Shown: positions 48,422-60,800 of the stretch, in pieces
Position numbering within the stretch: position 1 is the stretch's first letter
Layout: every line of letters begins with the position of its first letter
Assembly (NCBI RefSeq): GCF_037975245.1
Contig: NC_092562.1
Location: forward strand, 28,905,554-28,969,553
Source of the DNA: Apostichopus japonicus
Taxonomy: Eukaryota; Echinodermata; Holothuroidea; Aspidochirotida; Stichopodidae
Direction: 5' to 3'
DNA: 64,000 nucleotides
The notes under the pieces: model-generated
The model's input: only the letters and a program-made list of their open reading frames with translations
What the model was told of the DNA's origin: nothing
Databases searched by the model: none
Translations under genes and position numbers: made by a program

Positions 48422-51400
48422 ACTACCACTACTGCTACTACTACTACTACTACTACCATTACTAATACTACCAATACTACTACTAACTCTACTGCTACTT
48501 CTACTACTAGTGCTACTACTACTACTACTTGTACAACGGCTACTTATATTACTAATGGTACGACTACTGCTACCTTTGGTACTGTTACTACTACTTTCAC
48601 TGTTTATGCTACTTCTACTTATAATGCTGCTACTGTTACTGCTACTACTACAACAACCATATTCCTACCAATACTACTATCATACTACTTCGACTACTAC
48701 TTTCACTACTACTAATTCGACTACTACTAATATTAATTACTAACAGCAACAGCTACAGTATTCGTAACGGTACTAGTGGCAGTGCTGCTAGTGCTATTAT
48801 TATTAGTAGTAGTGTGGTTGTAGTATGGTAGTAGTAGTAGCAGCAGTTGTGGTATGGTAGCAGGGGTAGTAACTCTAGTACTTAGCACGTGATCGTATTA
48901 CGATGGAACGAAATGTATCCACTCATAATTAATTTCTATATCTTTAAGGACCTTACCATTGTGCCAACCATCTCAGGTCTGCGATCTCTTAATTTTCTCA
49001 GCACCGTGAATAGGTCAATAACTTGATCCACAAAAATCCCTTCACAACAGTTATAAACGGCAATGAAAACACCACACTGAGACACTCCATCTCTGGAAAG
49101 TTAAACAATTCCAAAAAAAGAGTTTTAGCAATTTTCCTATATTTACGTGTGGTAATAATGTCTATACAACGATAAGCTCAGGAAAGTACCTTCGCAACCA
49201 ATATGAAATTATTCAAGACTCACGCTGCTATACAGTGATGTAACGAAAGTGTATTGGTGACACCAATATTGGGTATAGGGGAGGACAGAAATGTGTAAGT
49301 GTTCCTACCATTAATCTCCGCAAAACACAAATATAACGAGTTATAACCATAATTAATAAATAAACAATAACAGTAGGCTTACAAACATTGTACAACGATT
49401 CGCTCATCTTCGTTTTGTAATTGAATGGCTTGGACTTTCTCGAGAAGCGACAGAAAGCTGGAAACAGTTGTAGAACCTAGACTTATGTTTGTGACGTATC
49501 TGAGCTAAAAATGAAAGAAGAAATATGATATTTACAAAAATATAGAACATATTTACTTATATTTCATATGCACTACTAAGCTTTAAGTCAAAACTAAATA
49601 TTAAATTCCTTTCAACACTTGAATCGATTCAGTAATGTGCAGTAATAACATGGTGATTCAATACACATTGGAAGCTAAACATTGGTTATCCTTAGCAAAG
49701 AAATCGGCTACTACAGCAGTTTCACATAAGTTATAGTGCCCGTTGCTACGATGCAAACACTATGTGTTTTTCATCCTGCCATATGCGTGTCACAGTCTAC
49801 CAATGTGTTTGTATTTACCTCATCTTCGTTTTGGTAATTTTGATGATCCATAGCAATACACACTTTCCTGGTTGAAATGCTATCGTCTTCCGTTGTTTCC
49901 ATAACTTGTACGGAGAAAGGTCCATACTGAGATGCTCCTTCAGACGGCAGGTAATTAAGACATGTCTGCTACAAGGTAAAAAAAAAACATTACAGATGTT
50001 TTGGCTTTTTTGTTATACAAAAACCAAAATCACAATGGATGGGAAATCCCCTGATAGTTAACATGTCCCCTTCCAAGACATTAACATTATTGTCCAGATG
50101 AAAGTTTGTTCTAGTTTTTAATATTCTGTCAGTTTAAGGAAAAAAGAAACAATGGTAAAAGTCCTTCAATTGGGATAAAGACGAGCTTCATGGACACATA
50201 CATGACTTCCCATACGTAAATCTAATGTTAGATAGATGAGATATTGCTACAAATAAAAGTCCAGCATTTAATCCTGTAACATAGACCTGTTTTGAGGCAG
50301 TCGTGTTTACATATAGTAACGATTCTAAGCTTATACTGTCAAGTTTACATACGGTCATGATGTTGATGCAGTATACCTTTACAAATATTTAATTGCTAAA
50401 ATAATTCGTGTTACAAAAATATAAGAAATAAGTTAGGAGAAGCCTATTAATCCATTTTGTCCCGCAATATCGGTAAACGGTTGTACTAGTCTTGGTAATA
50501 ATCTCAAGGTAAAAGACGTAATGAATGATATAGTCGAAGTTGTGGTTTCTTACCTCTGCCTGGTCTGCGTCGAAAGTAACTATAGTTGCCACACGGTAAT
50601 CGAATACCATTCTCCAAAAATCAACAACTGTGTTAGGCAGAGGCAATTGGGTCGAAATGAATAAATCTCTCTTCGAATAACCCTACGTGGAATAGAAAGT
50701 ATGCGTGAGTTTTCCAAGTTGCGAACATGAAGTGAAAGACTACGATAGTATAGCTGAATAATACTTTTGAGTTAGAAACAAATATTATTATTTTACTACA
50801 AATAGATTAGGAAGATAAACCTGAGAAAACACAATTTGGTCATCTTTGTAGTCTTGTTATCATAAAATGTTATTAAAAGAAACGTATACACAATGGTTTC
50901 AGCAAGTTAAAGTGCATATAAAATAATGATAAATACCAAAAATAGTATCACATATAGTCATTATTATTATTTCGGATTATGAAGAAAACACTGGAATACT
51001 TTTGTTATATTCCAATTTACGTTTTGTATATTTAACACGCCAACATGCAATATGTTTAGGTAAAAAAGTTTTGTTTCAACTGGAATGGAACAGGTAATTA
51101 TTTGCTGCAGTGTTTACATTAGTTTGATCAAGTGCCATCTTATTTTAGGTTAGATAAGTCTTACTTGTCAATTTCATTATGTTTAGGTAGAAAATATAAT
51201 AACGATGAACTTACGTCACAAAAAGATGCGTTGATATAATCAGTGGCGGTTTTGTCTTCCACAATAGTCATTAAACGCGGTCGGAATTCATTCACTTTAG
51301 AAAGGAAGTTAAAAGTGCGCTTTATGAAGGGTTTTTGTTTTTACTAAATAATATCGATTATTAGTAAAAAGTAAATGTGAAATGCAATGAGAGGATACAA

Positions 51401-51809
51401 TATTATAGTTGTAATTTACAATCCCACATCTCCTCTCACCTCACTCATACCCCCTACCCCCTACCCTCTACCCCCAACCCCCTACTCCCTACCCAAAAAT
51501 GCAAAATAAGGATTTATTAATTATTTAAATTACAATATTTTGGGTAAAGCGCTCATATTATTATCAATATTTTATATATTCCGTATTACGTTAATCTGCC
51601 ATACATCATTAACTATTTGCTGTATGAATTCATAGCGTGCACATGGTTATATTAATCACATACGAGGACAAAGTAAGCCATAATAAATGAAAAAGGTTTT
51701 CTTACTTACGTGGTATAATATCCCGATTTCTGTTTTTGTCAATATTTTCCGCCAATAATCCAGCTTGATTTTCAATTTCTTTTGAAAATGGGTTTAAAAA
51801 TGGCAGCAT
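47612..51809 (-). CDS. Gene C D2 pseudophosphatase domain and tail
   Basis: Landmarks are DKNRNRDIIPL, NEFRPRLM, TDYINASFCD, DLFISTQLPLPNTVVDFWRM and CLNYLPSEGASQYGPF. The WPD loop is unrecognisable. The signature is QCLDGVSQCG: the His of HC is Gln, the P-loop Gly is Ser and the catalytic Arg is Gln773 (window numbering), so catalysis should be lost completely. The last exon (47683-47612) encodes EQYAFCLEVLSEKLKIPNIY then ANV and TAA. The tail tyrosine in YAN context resembles gene A's YVN tail. Confidence 0.9.
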
Positions 51810-54800
51810 CTATATTTTAATGAATGAAGAAAAAGTCAAATAAAATAAAACTGTTCGCAAATTGCTTATCCACTATAGACAGCCTGTGTAAAAGAATGTG
51901 TAAAAGTAAGTTGGCCTGACGTTTCGATCCTGGCAGGATCTTCTTCAAAGGCTAAATGATAAATAACAGTAACAGAAGAGACTGTTACTTGTCATTTAGC
52001 CTTTGAAGAAGATCCTGCCAGGATCAAAACGTCAGGCCAACTTACTTTTACTTAAGAAAAAGTAATGAGCAATGGATACTTTTTTGTAAATCATTTGATG
52101 CTTTCAGGCGCGTAGCCAGGAATTTGCCAAGGGAGGGGCGAAACTGTAGATTTGGCATTGCAAACTATCTAAGCGTAGCGCCACCATGGTTGGCGAGAAG
52201 CGTACAAGAAAATTTTGGCTAAAAATGCCTCCCAGATCGCTGGAAATGGCACTTCCCAGGCCTTATAAGTTGCATCTTAGCATTTTCTCTTTTGAAAATA
52301 CTAGCAATATCATAAAAACATTTTAAAAAATTTGCTCAAGGGGGGGGGGGGGCGGCTGCCCCCTTCGCCCCCCCTTGACTACGCGCCTGGATGAATTAAT
52401 ACCTGGAGGTTACTATCGTGTACCAAATATTGTATAGAGTTGTTATAGTTTGGAGTAGCTTTGGGTGTTGTCTGTCGATTCGTTTCTGTCAGTGTGGCAA
52501 AGTATTTCAACTAATCGAAAACAATAACTTACAAACTATATTTATGTTCTGAAGAAAGAAGAAAAGGAAAAACGAACTTACATTAAACTGTCGTTGAATG
52601 TCTGTCGGTGTACTAGCATTCCATTTATTCAAATTCACGTGAAAGTCGTCTACGGATGAGCTTGATTTGCCAACCAATGATTGTATTAAAACAGTTTCGA
52701 ATATGAATTGATACTGTTCCTACAACATAGACGAAGAATTGCAAAACTAAATATAACGAAACTCTCGCTTCTCATATATTTATAGTATGTGGTATTTTCC
52801 TGGTATAAACAATTGCAACTAACTTTGACGTATACTTGCCATTTTCAGACGATCAGAAGGGTCTGCTAGATTACGTAAAACCGGGTGGATCTGTCCATAT
52901 ATATTGCTAAAGATCCATCCTTTGAAGGTTGTATGTTTCTTTTTTTCTCGATATGTTAAATACTTTATGTGATATCTCTAGACTTAAGTAAATGTACTTA
53001 GGGAAATACATACCAAAACAACAAACTAGATTTGATCTGATTTGAACTTTCAGATGCAAAATTACAGAACGTAAGCAGAGCAAGAAAGAGCAACTTTTCA
53101 TCATATGTAATAGGAAACCTCCACGGCTTCTAACCTCTAAAGGCAATACTTGATTGTATCATATTTAGTCATATGACATATCTGAAGTTAAGCACTAACC
53201 AATTAAGCCAACATAAGACTATTATGAATCAAAACATGAGAATGCTATATAGGAAATGATTCACCGTTATATCAACTTTCACATTATTCATTTTAATGAA
53301 TTGTAACTGAAATAATATTATTTTAGCATAACGTTGTGTTGTTTTCCTCACATAGTTACAGTTCAAGATACCTTAAACGAAACTCACAACAACTTGAACC
53401 ATCGATGGCCTCTGTTTTCTCATGTTGTTTACAAAATTAAAAACATCAATTGCTCTCTCTTGCTTCATCATCTTCCTCAACGACGCTAAAGCAATGACCG
53501 TTCCAGTCCGTCCGCAACCAGCACTGCATTGGAAATATTAATAGTAACACTAACACAATCATGTACCATAATATGTACTGCAGCCTCCTGATTGATTCTC
53601 GATGAGATTGCCATGTTTCAGTTTTGTGATGACATCAAGGCAAAATTAATTTGTCATTTAAGAAAAACTCAATATTGTAAAAGAAATATATAAGAAAACA
53701 TAATTGATCATATTTTAAGTGATGTCTTGAACATGATAGTTTCAGAAATAGCATCTGTGTTTAAAAGACGGTACACGCATGTAATTTCCATATCACTAGC
53801 AACTTCCAGTCTACAGCAATGTATTGTATCCTAACAAACTAACAGTGTATCATATTACGCAATGCAGTATGTATAGGCCTTGTACATGCCACTATATATA
53901 ATGCAGTGTATATAATAAAACATTACAGGCGCATTAGAGTAAAAGCATACATTGATTAGGTCTATTAATAAACTTACAAGTTTGAGTGCATGGACTTTTA
54001 TTTCATGAATGAACCTTGCTAGTCACTGTGAGTACCTCGTTATTGGACATAAGTAATAATTAGTATTTTTCAAATTGTCAGCCTCGATTACAACGCTAAT
54101 TCAAATAACTGCTGATATATACAGGAAAGTATCCCATAATTTAAATGTGAATTAGACAACAAACCTGCAGTGTACAACTATGGGCGGTGAATTCTCATCC
54201 TCATCTTTTTCGACCTCATCTATGATATCCCACAAGATATCAGCCCTTTGAGGAACCTTCATATCCGGCCAGCCCAAATAGTGGTATTGCGTCACCTCAT
54301 GTATCGGCGAATCCTAAATTAACCAATTTTGAAATAAAAATAAAAGCCATTTAAGCCTCAGAAATCACTCATAGACCAAGTATATAAATTAGAATGAGCT
54401 AAATTGTTGGTCAATGTTGAAACTATGTATGTTATTGACCAAACTAATCACAATGTAACAATAATTATTAAGCTTATAAATAAATTGAGAGGAAATCAAG
54501 CTCAGTTAAGTTGATTATGTACTATATAATTGCGCATGCGTAGTTTTCACATGGACAAATAACCTATCAGTGATCTGTTGGCGTAGCAACTAATACAACT
54601 ATAGACAAAAATGTGGAATGGAGACTTAGATCGATGCCTAAAATGACAAACGGAAATGGGAACACCAGTAACTTACTGTAATGTATTGTAAGGTGAACTG
54701 TAGACTTCTAGTAAGACTTACTTGTACTCGTGCTTTGCATAGTTGCAATGAGCCATGTATCTCTACTTGTGACATCTTAGAAATCTAATATATAAATAGT

Positions 54801-57800
54801 AGTACAAGACTAAGTATGCGTACTTAAACTTAATTTTGATAAATTAGGTTAATCTCTTACAACTAAACGTACCACGATTCGAAGTGTGAAATGACGAACA
54901 ATTAAGTCAGTGGATGTAATTTCGTCAATTGTTGCCACAGTTATCCCAAGAAAATCCTTTGGCGGACTGCCCATATCGGGCCAATATTTGAGACATTTTA
55001 CCTGTGGAAGAAAAGAAGAGTTTATGGAATTTTCCATATCGATCTATGAAATATTCAGACTGTAGTTTTTAGTTTATATACAAATTAAAAAAAAAGATGA
55101 TTGCATATACTCTTTATTTTGAAATACAATCTTGACTTCCCAAAGTATTATATCATCGCGGTGATGAAGTAATGTTGGTACTATAAATGAGGATATATGA
55201 GGATTAAAAAGTATCTAAGCAAGCAACAACACAAAAACATAAGAATTATACACAACGATGAAAAGGCAAATTTATTATTGTTCTAACGAAATTATCCATC
55301 TAATGAGTTGTTAATTGCGTAGTTTTTATAGCTGATGATGATATTCTTTGAAGAATTATAAAAACGTTTTCAATGGAATCCCGTGCTGAAAAGGTGAAAA
55401 TGTAATATAATAATGCGTCAAAATAAGACAACAAAAAGAAGTATATATGCAAATATGGATTTGCTACCAAAATAATCTCGTTTAATTATTTGTTCCATAA
55501 TTGATCCCACTACCTTTGTAGTATTTTGATAACAAGATTATTTCTCGCTTATAATTGTATAATTCATTATAATCAGGTGCGTATCCAGGGGGGGGGCGTT
55601 GGGGGCGCGCGCCCCCCGGGTAAGAAAAAAAAAAGAGAAGAAAAAAGGAAAAAAGAGGGGAAAAAAGAGGAGAAGGAGAGGAAAGAAGGGAAAAGAAAAA
55701 GAAGAAAGAGAGAAAAAGGAGAAAAAGAGGGAGTAAAAGCAAAACGCGAAGACACCGGGAAGAGAAAGAGGAACAGTGACATCATTACAGCGCTGAAGGG
55801 TAGCCAGTGACGGATCAATGATTTCGTAAAAGTGTGACTCACCTTACCCCTTACACCGACAACTCCATTTTGTGACGTTTCCATTTTCCTCTCTCACTAA
55901 TGATCTATATATATACTATATATGGTCTATCATATCGCGTGTGTAGAATTGTGCTATGAAACCAACTGTGGCTGGTCTCGAACTCGACCGTGTCGTCGGG
56001 GAACATGACGCATTTTGGGATGGGGGGGACCGCCCGCCCCCCCCATTCAGCATTTTTTAAATGATATCGCTAAGTAATTTCAAAATAGAAAGTGCTTAGA
56101 GGCAACTTACAAGGCCTGGGAAGTGTCATTTCCAGCGATCTGGGAGACATTTTCGGCCAAAATTTGCTTGTACGCTTCGCGCTAACAAATGGTCCTGGGT
56201 AGTGCCATTTCCAGCGATCTGGGAGGCATTTTCGGCCAAAATTTTCTTGTACGCTTCCCGCCAACCTATGGTGGCGCTACGCTTAGATAATTTGCCTACA
56301 GGCTTCGCCCCTCCCTTGGCAATTTCCTCGCTACGCGCCTGTTCGAATTTGTAACGCAAACAGCAGATATCACATCATATCAGTGAGCATGAAAATGGCG
56401 TTCCAGGATGAAAAGCCTCAAAACTGTCCGACTTGCCTGAAAAATAACCAAAAATTTTCGCGCGCGAAGCGCGCGTTCAACGTGTTCATGTCAATATCAT
56501 ATAAGCAAGCATCGGTTATTACATCGCATGCCATCATGTACCGTGCGGTCCGTTAAAATTGCGCAGTATACCGCGGTATGCTAATGTAAACAACGACATG
56601 TCTCATGTAGATGTATAAAAAGCATGGAGGTCCAATTATGTCAAAACTCTCTTTTACATTAGTAATGGCGAATTAGGGCCTGCACCCCCGCCGCGCAGTG
56701 GCGGAACGTCCATATGGTCAGTGCCCCCCCCCCCCCCGACGGACTCAAATGGACTGCTGGCGCCTTTTTCAGCTCTTTACCACTTTTTAATTATTCTAGA
56801 TTATTGACTTTTTTATTGCGCTCTCATCTACTTATTGACATTTGTCACATGTTGTTGGTGTAATTTGGCGATGACACCTTATTCTTCGTTTATCTGCAAA
56901 TTAGCCAGGCCCGGAAAGGGTCATTTCCTGCGATCTAGGGAGTATCTTTACTCAAAAATTTTCTGTACGCTACGCGCCAACCAGTGGTGGCGCTCCGCTT
57001 AGATAGTGTCGAAAGCGCCCCTTCAGACCATTCTCGCCACTATACTGACCAATACCCCTAGCTCCGCCACTGCCGCCGCGCCTCCTACGTTTATTTGTGT
57101 AGTGTTCGGTTGAAGGAAATATCTGCTATTTTTTCATTTCCTTCAACCAAGTTTTATAATTGCCGTTATAACAGGTTTTAATATTTTTACACATTTGTAA
57201 ATTACCTGTGGCTGAATTTTCGAAAATTTCTGACCAACATTCTACATCACACTCCCCTCTACTCGTGCAAGTTTGACCGGTCTGTTAGGGGTTGAAGGAA
57301 GTTTTTTCTATATTGGTTGTCCATAGATGAAATTTTGTACAACATTATGGGTATGTTTTGAAGTGAGTTTATTCACGAGAAATGTGAATTTTCAAATTCT
57401 GAACAAATATGGGGCTTAAAACCTTGAAAAGTGGGGCTGACGGGTATTGTGGGCCGCGACGTAGAATCACCTACAAAAGCAAAGACCCACAGGAGATGCG
57501 ATCAGGTCGAACATGATGTGTGCCGGGTTGACAATCTTCAAAAAGGTTATGGATGGAAAAAAAAAACTATTAGGAAATACTTGGTTCTCAGGCAAAAAGT
57601 GTAGATCTGGTTTTCATTTCAAGCCCGAGAAGTGCCGTTTCCGGTGATCTGGGGGGTTTCAAAACAAGAAATTTTCTTGTACGCTGCGCACCAACCGATG
57701 GTGGCGCTCCGCTTAGATAGTAATTCGCGCCCCCCGGGTTTGAAAATCCTGGATACGCGCCTGATAATTGCATTAAAAAAGTACCAAATCATAAACTCAC

Positions 57801-60800
57801 TTTCCCATTTTCCACTGGACGAGTAACCATGACGATTTTCGTGCACTTCTCATGCCAAATCATTCTCCAGAAATCATGAAGTGACGCTTTGTTTGGACCT
57901 TAATTCAGAAACATAATGTATCATGTACTGTTGAATATTCTACACGCTAAGAAAACCATATAAAGTAAGAATGTGAAATGCACTGTAAAAGTGAAACTTC
58001 GAAGCAGTCGTATTTTACAATCCGCCATGATAAGACTTATTGGCTTAACACGACCCAAATATAGATCTGACCGCGTACAATAGTATAAGAATGTCACATT
58101 TTCGTGTTTATATGAAAACTCTACAGTATTAGTTTAAGTTATAACATATCTTTGAAGTTAATAATCAATGTTAGCTCTCTATTATTTCATAACAACTTGC
58201 CGTTTCGTAATTTTTAAATAATATTATTTATCTACGAAAAGAAAAAGATTGCAGAAGCAGCCTACCTTGCGATGCGATGAAGGCATTCCGCTTGTTATAT
58301 CCCTGTGTTTGAAGAATGAATCGAATAGTCTTTGAAACAATGTGGTCATCCCATCTACCATGAACCATTTACACCCAGAGCATTTGAATCATCAATGTAC
58401 CATTTTTATAGAGTAAGAGTCTCGTTTTATGGTAACCTTTTGAGTTAATCGTATAAAGGCCTAGAGAACTGATTTCAGCTAAATTTACTTAACCTTAGTG
58501 ACAGATCTGTTCTGATAATACTGGTAATATATCCTCGAGGAATTTCAAATAGTGTTAGGCGAAAACTTTCACTAGCAATGAAAGTACAATAATAGTTTTA
58601 CCTTATAATCCTTACAAAATATAATGTATTTAAACCAATACTAAGAAATGAGTTCCTTTGTAGAAAGTGTATCGTATGCACGAATAAATAAAAATATCAT
58701 GATTGTTTGGGTTTCTTTATCCCACACTGATTTTGATTTTCAGATGTCAGACGACCCACCCCTTACATTTCTCTATATGCTTCATAGTTTGCTGTATTAT
58801 GTTCATTAGAGAAACTTCATGTGTGACGATCATCAACTTCCATCAACTTATCTGATAGTCGTATCTACACCATTAAAAGGTGAGTTCATGCAGTAATATA
58901 TTCTTACGTGTATATATGATGCATTTATGTAGTCTGTTGAAGAGTCTTCGTTTAACAAAGGTAACACTACTCGTGAATGGTCATCTGTAGAAAGAAAGAG
59001 TAACACACAGACGCGATGAAAATGTTTGTATTTACGTCACAAGTCCAGGAGTAATTGAAACTTAAAGAGCAACCCAATAGAGCCTGTTATAATTAAATGA
59101 GCTATAGCTTTCTTTGAGTAGGTTTTGTCAACCGTAAAACGTTTTTATACTCCACTAGCTTGCTAGGCAAGGTCTATGCAAGTATGCCCCCCACCCCAAT
59201 AGGCCAAAACTCTTCCGAATTCATTTTTTATGTGAGCAGTACCACTATTGTAAAGTGTTTTGGCAATGACAACTTTAAAATCTAACGGAGGCATTAGAGT
59301 AACGCGGATGGTAACTTGTAACTAGCTCCATTGGCTGACAGTAATAGGAAATCTTGGAATTATTAATGATATTGATAGTCAAATAGAAGCCGTTATGCGA
59401 TAACGTACATTAACGCTCTGAAATTGATTTCAGTGAAGGTCTCGTTGTAATAGGCTAAGCGAACGTTTAGGCTATTATATAACTGTATTACTAATTTGAT
59501 AATCAATTGAAACAGGATACCGATTATAATATGAGCAAAATAATAAACCATTAACCGAAAACGAGGTAAGTACTGTATAAATCTGGTTATGAATCTGAGT
59601 TAATTAGGAAACTTACAAGTTAAAATGTTCTTGAATCGGTTTTTAGTCTCATTAATCTTCGCTTTAGCGACGGAACACGATGCAAAATTCCCTTGAATGA
59701 GCTTCTGTAGAAAAAACAGGAAAATAATGTCATGGTCATCGATAGTAACAAGTCAAAACTTTCAAAACTTCATATGCTTGTAAAGCACACCTGCACGACA
59801 AATAAAGTTACTATGATGACGTCTAAATGTAAATAGGTGCTTTTGCTCAGGGAACGGTGATGCGTGGAGCGGGGCCGGTAGCAAGGAAATCTGGCTTTGT
59901 ATTATCTGACTCAAGTGAATTTGCCCTGACACTGGTTAACCAAAGAAGCTTACAGAATTGTAACCAACGTTCTTTTTCGTATATCCCTCACTCTTAGACA
60001 CAAAACCAGGATGTCGAAATTTAGCCTAATCCCGGTAAACGTATTCTGTTTTGTAATTCTATTTCTATTCAGTTTCCACGACGGAAACATTTTAATATGT
60101 TGAAGTATTTTTACTATTTCTTGAATTGTATTAAGAAAGAGAGATACAAGATCAGATATCATGACATACCTTGTAAATCACGATTATATAGATAAATAGA
60201 TATACGAAATGTTAAAATGTTCATAAAGCTTACATTGAATTCAACATTAAATCCGTCTTCATTCAATTTCATTTCTCTGACGTAACTTTGCAAGTCGTGA
60301 AGGGAAATGGTTGTATCTGTTCGACATCTTAACTCCTCAGCACTTTGTGACCTCTCTTCAATTATGATCATCTCAGAAAGTTCTTCATGTATTTTTCCTG
60401 CAGTTCAAAGAAGTCATTTACGATTCTATGAACAACATTTCGTTTGAACAATTGATTGCATGTCGTTTAGTCATTCATTACAGACGACCGAGTTCGTATA
60501 CGACATAATCCTAATAATCCCACATCGAGTGTAGGTCTTTTTCCATACGTGGATTAGAATTGCAGGAGTGAAACGAGGTCATTCGTGAAGTGATTGATCG
60601 TAAAGCTGAGAACTTTGCCATGTAATTTAACATGGCTTAAATCGATATGTCATCGATTTATCTCATTTACACGTTTTCGAGAATGATTGACAGTAAATAA
60701 TTCGGTGTCGTAAGGGTCTGCATGCAAAGTAAGACAGAACGAAGAAACAATATTTTTTATTATTATTGTCGACTCTGATATTTTGTTCTATTCTAAATAA

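Noticed and set aside
47785..48743. Poly-Thr/Ser, poly-Val and poly-Leu ORFs on both strands
   Set aside because: They are read-throughs of the ACT trinucleotide repeat.
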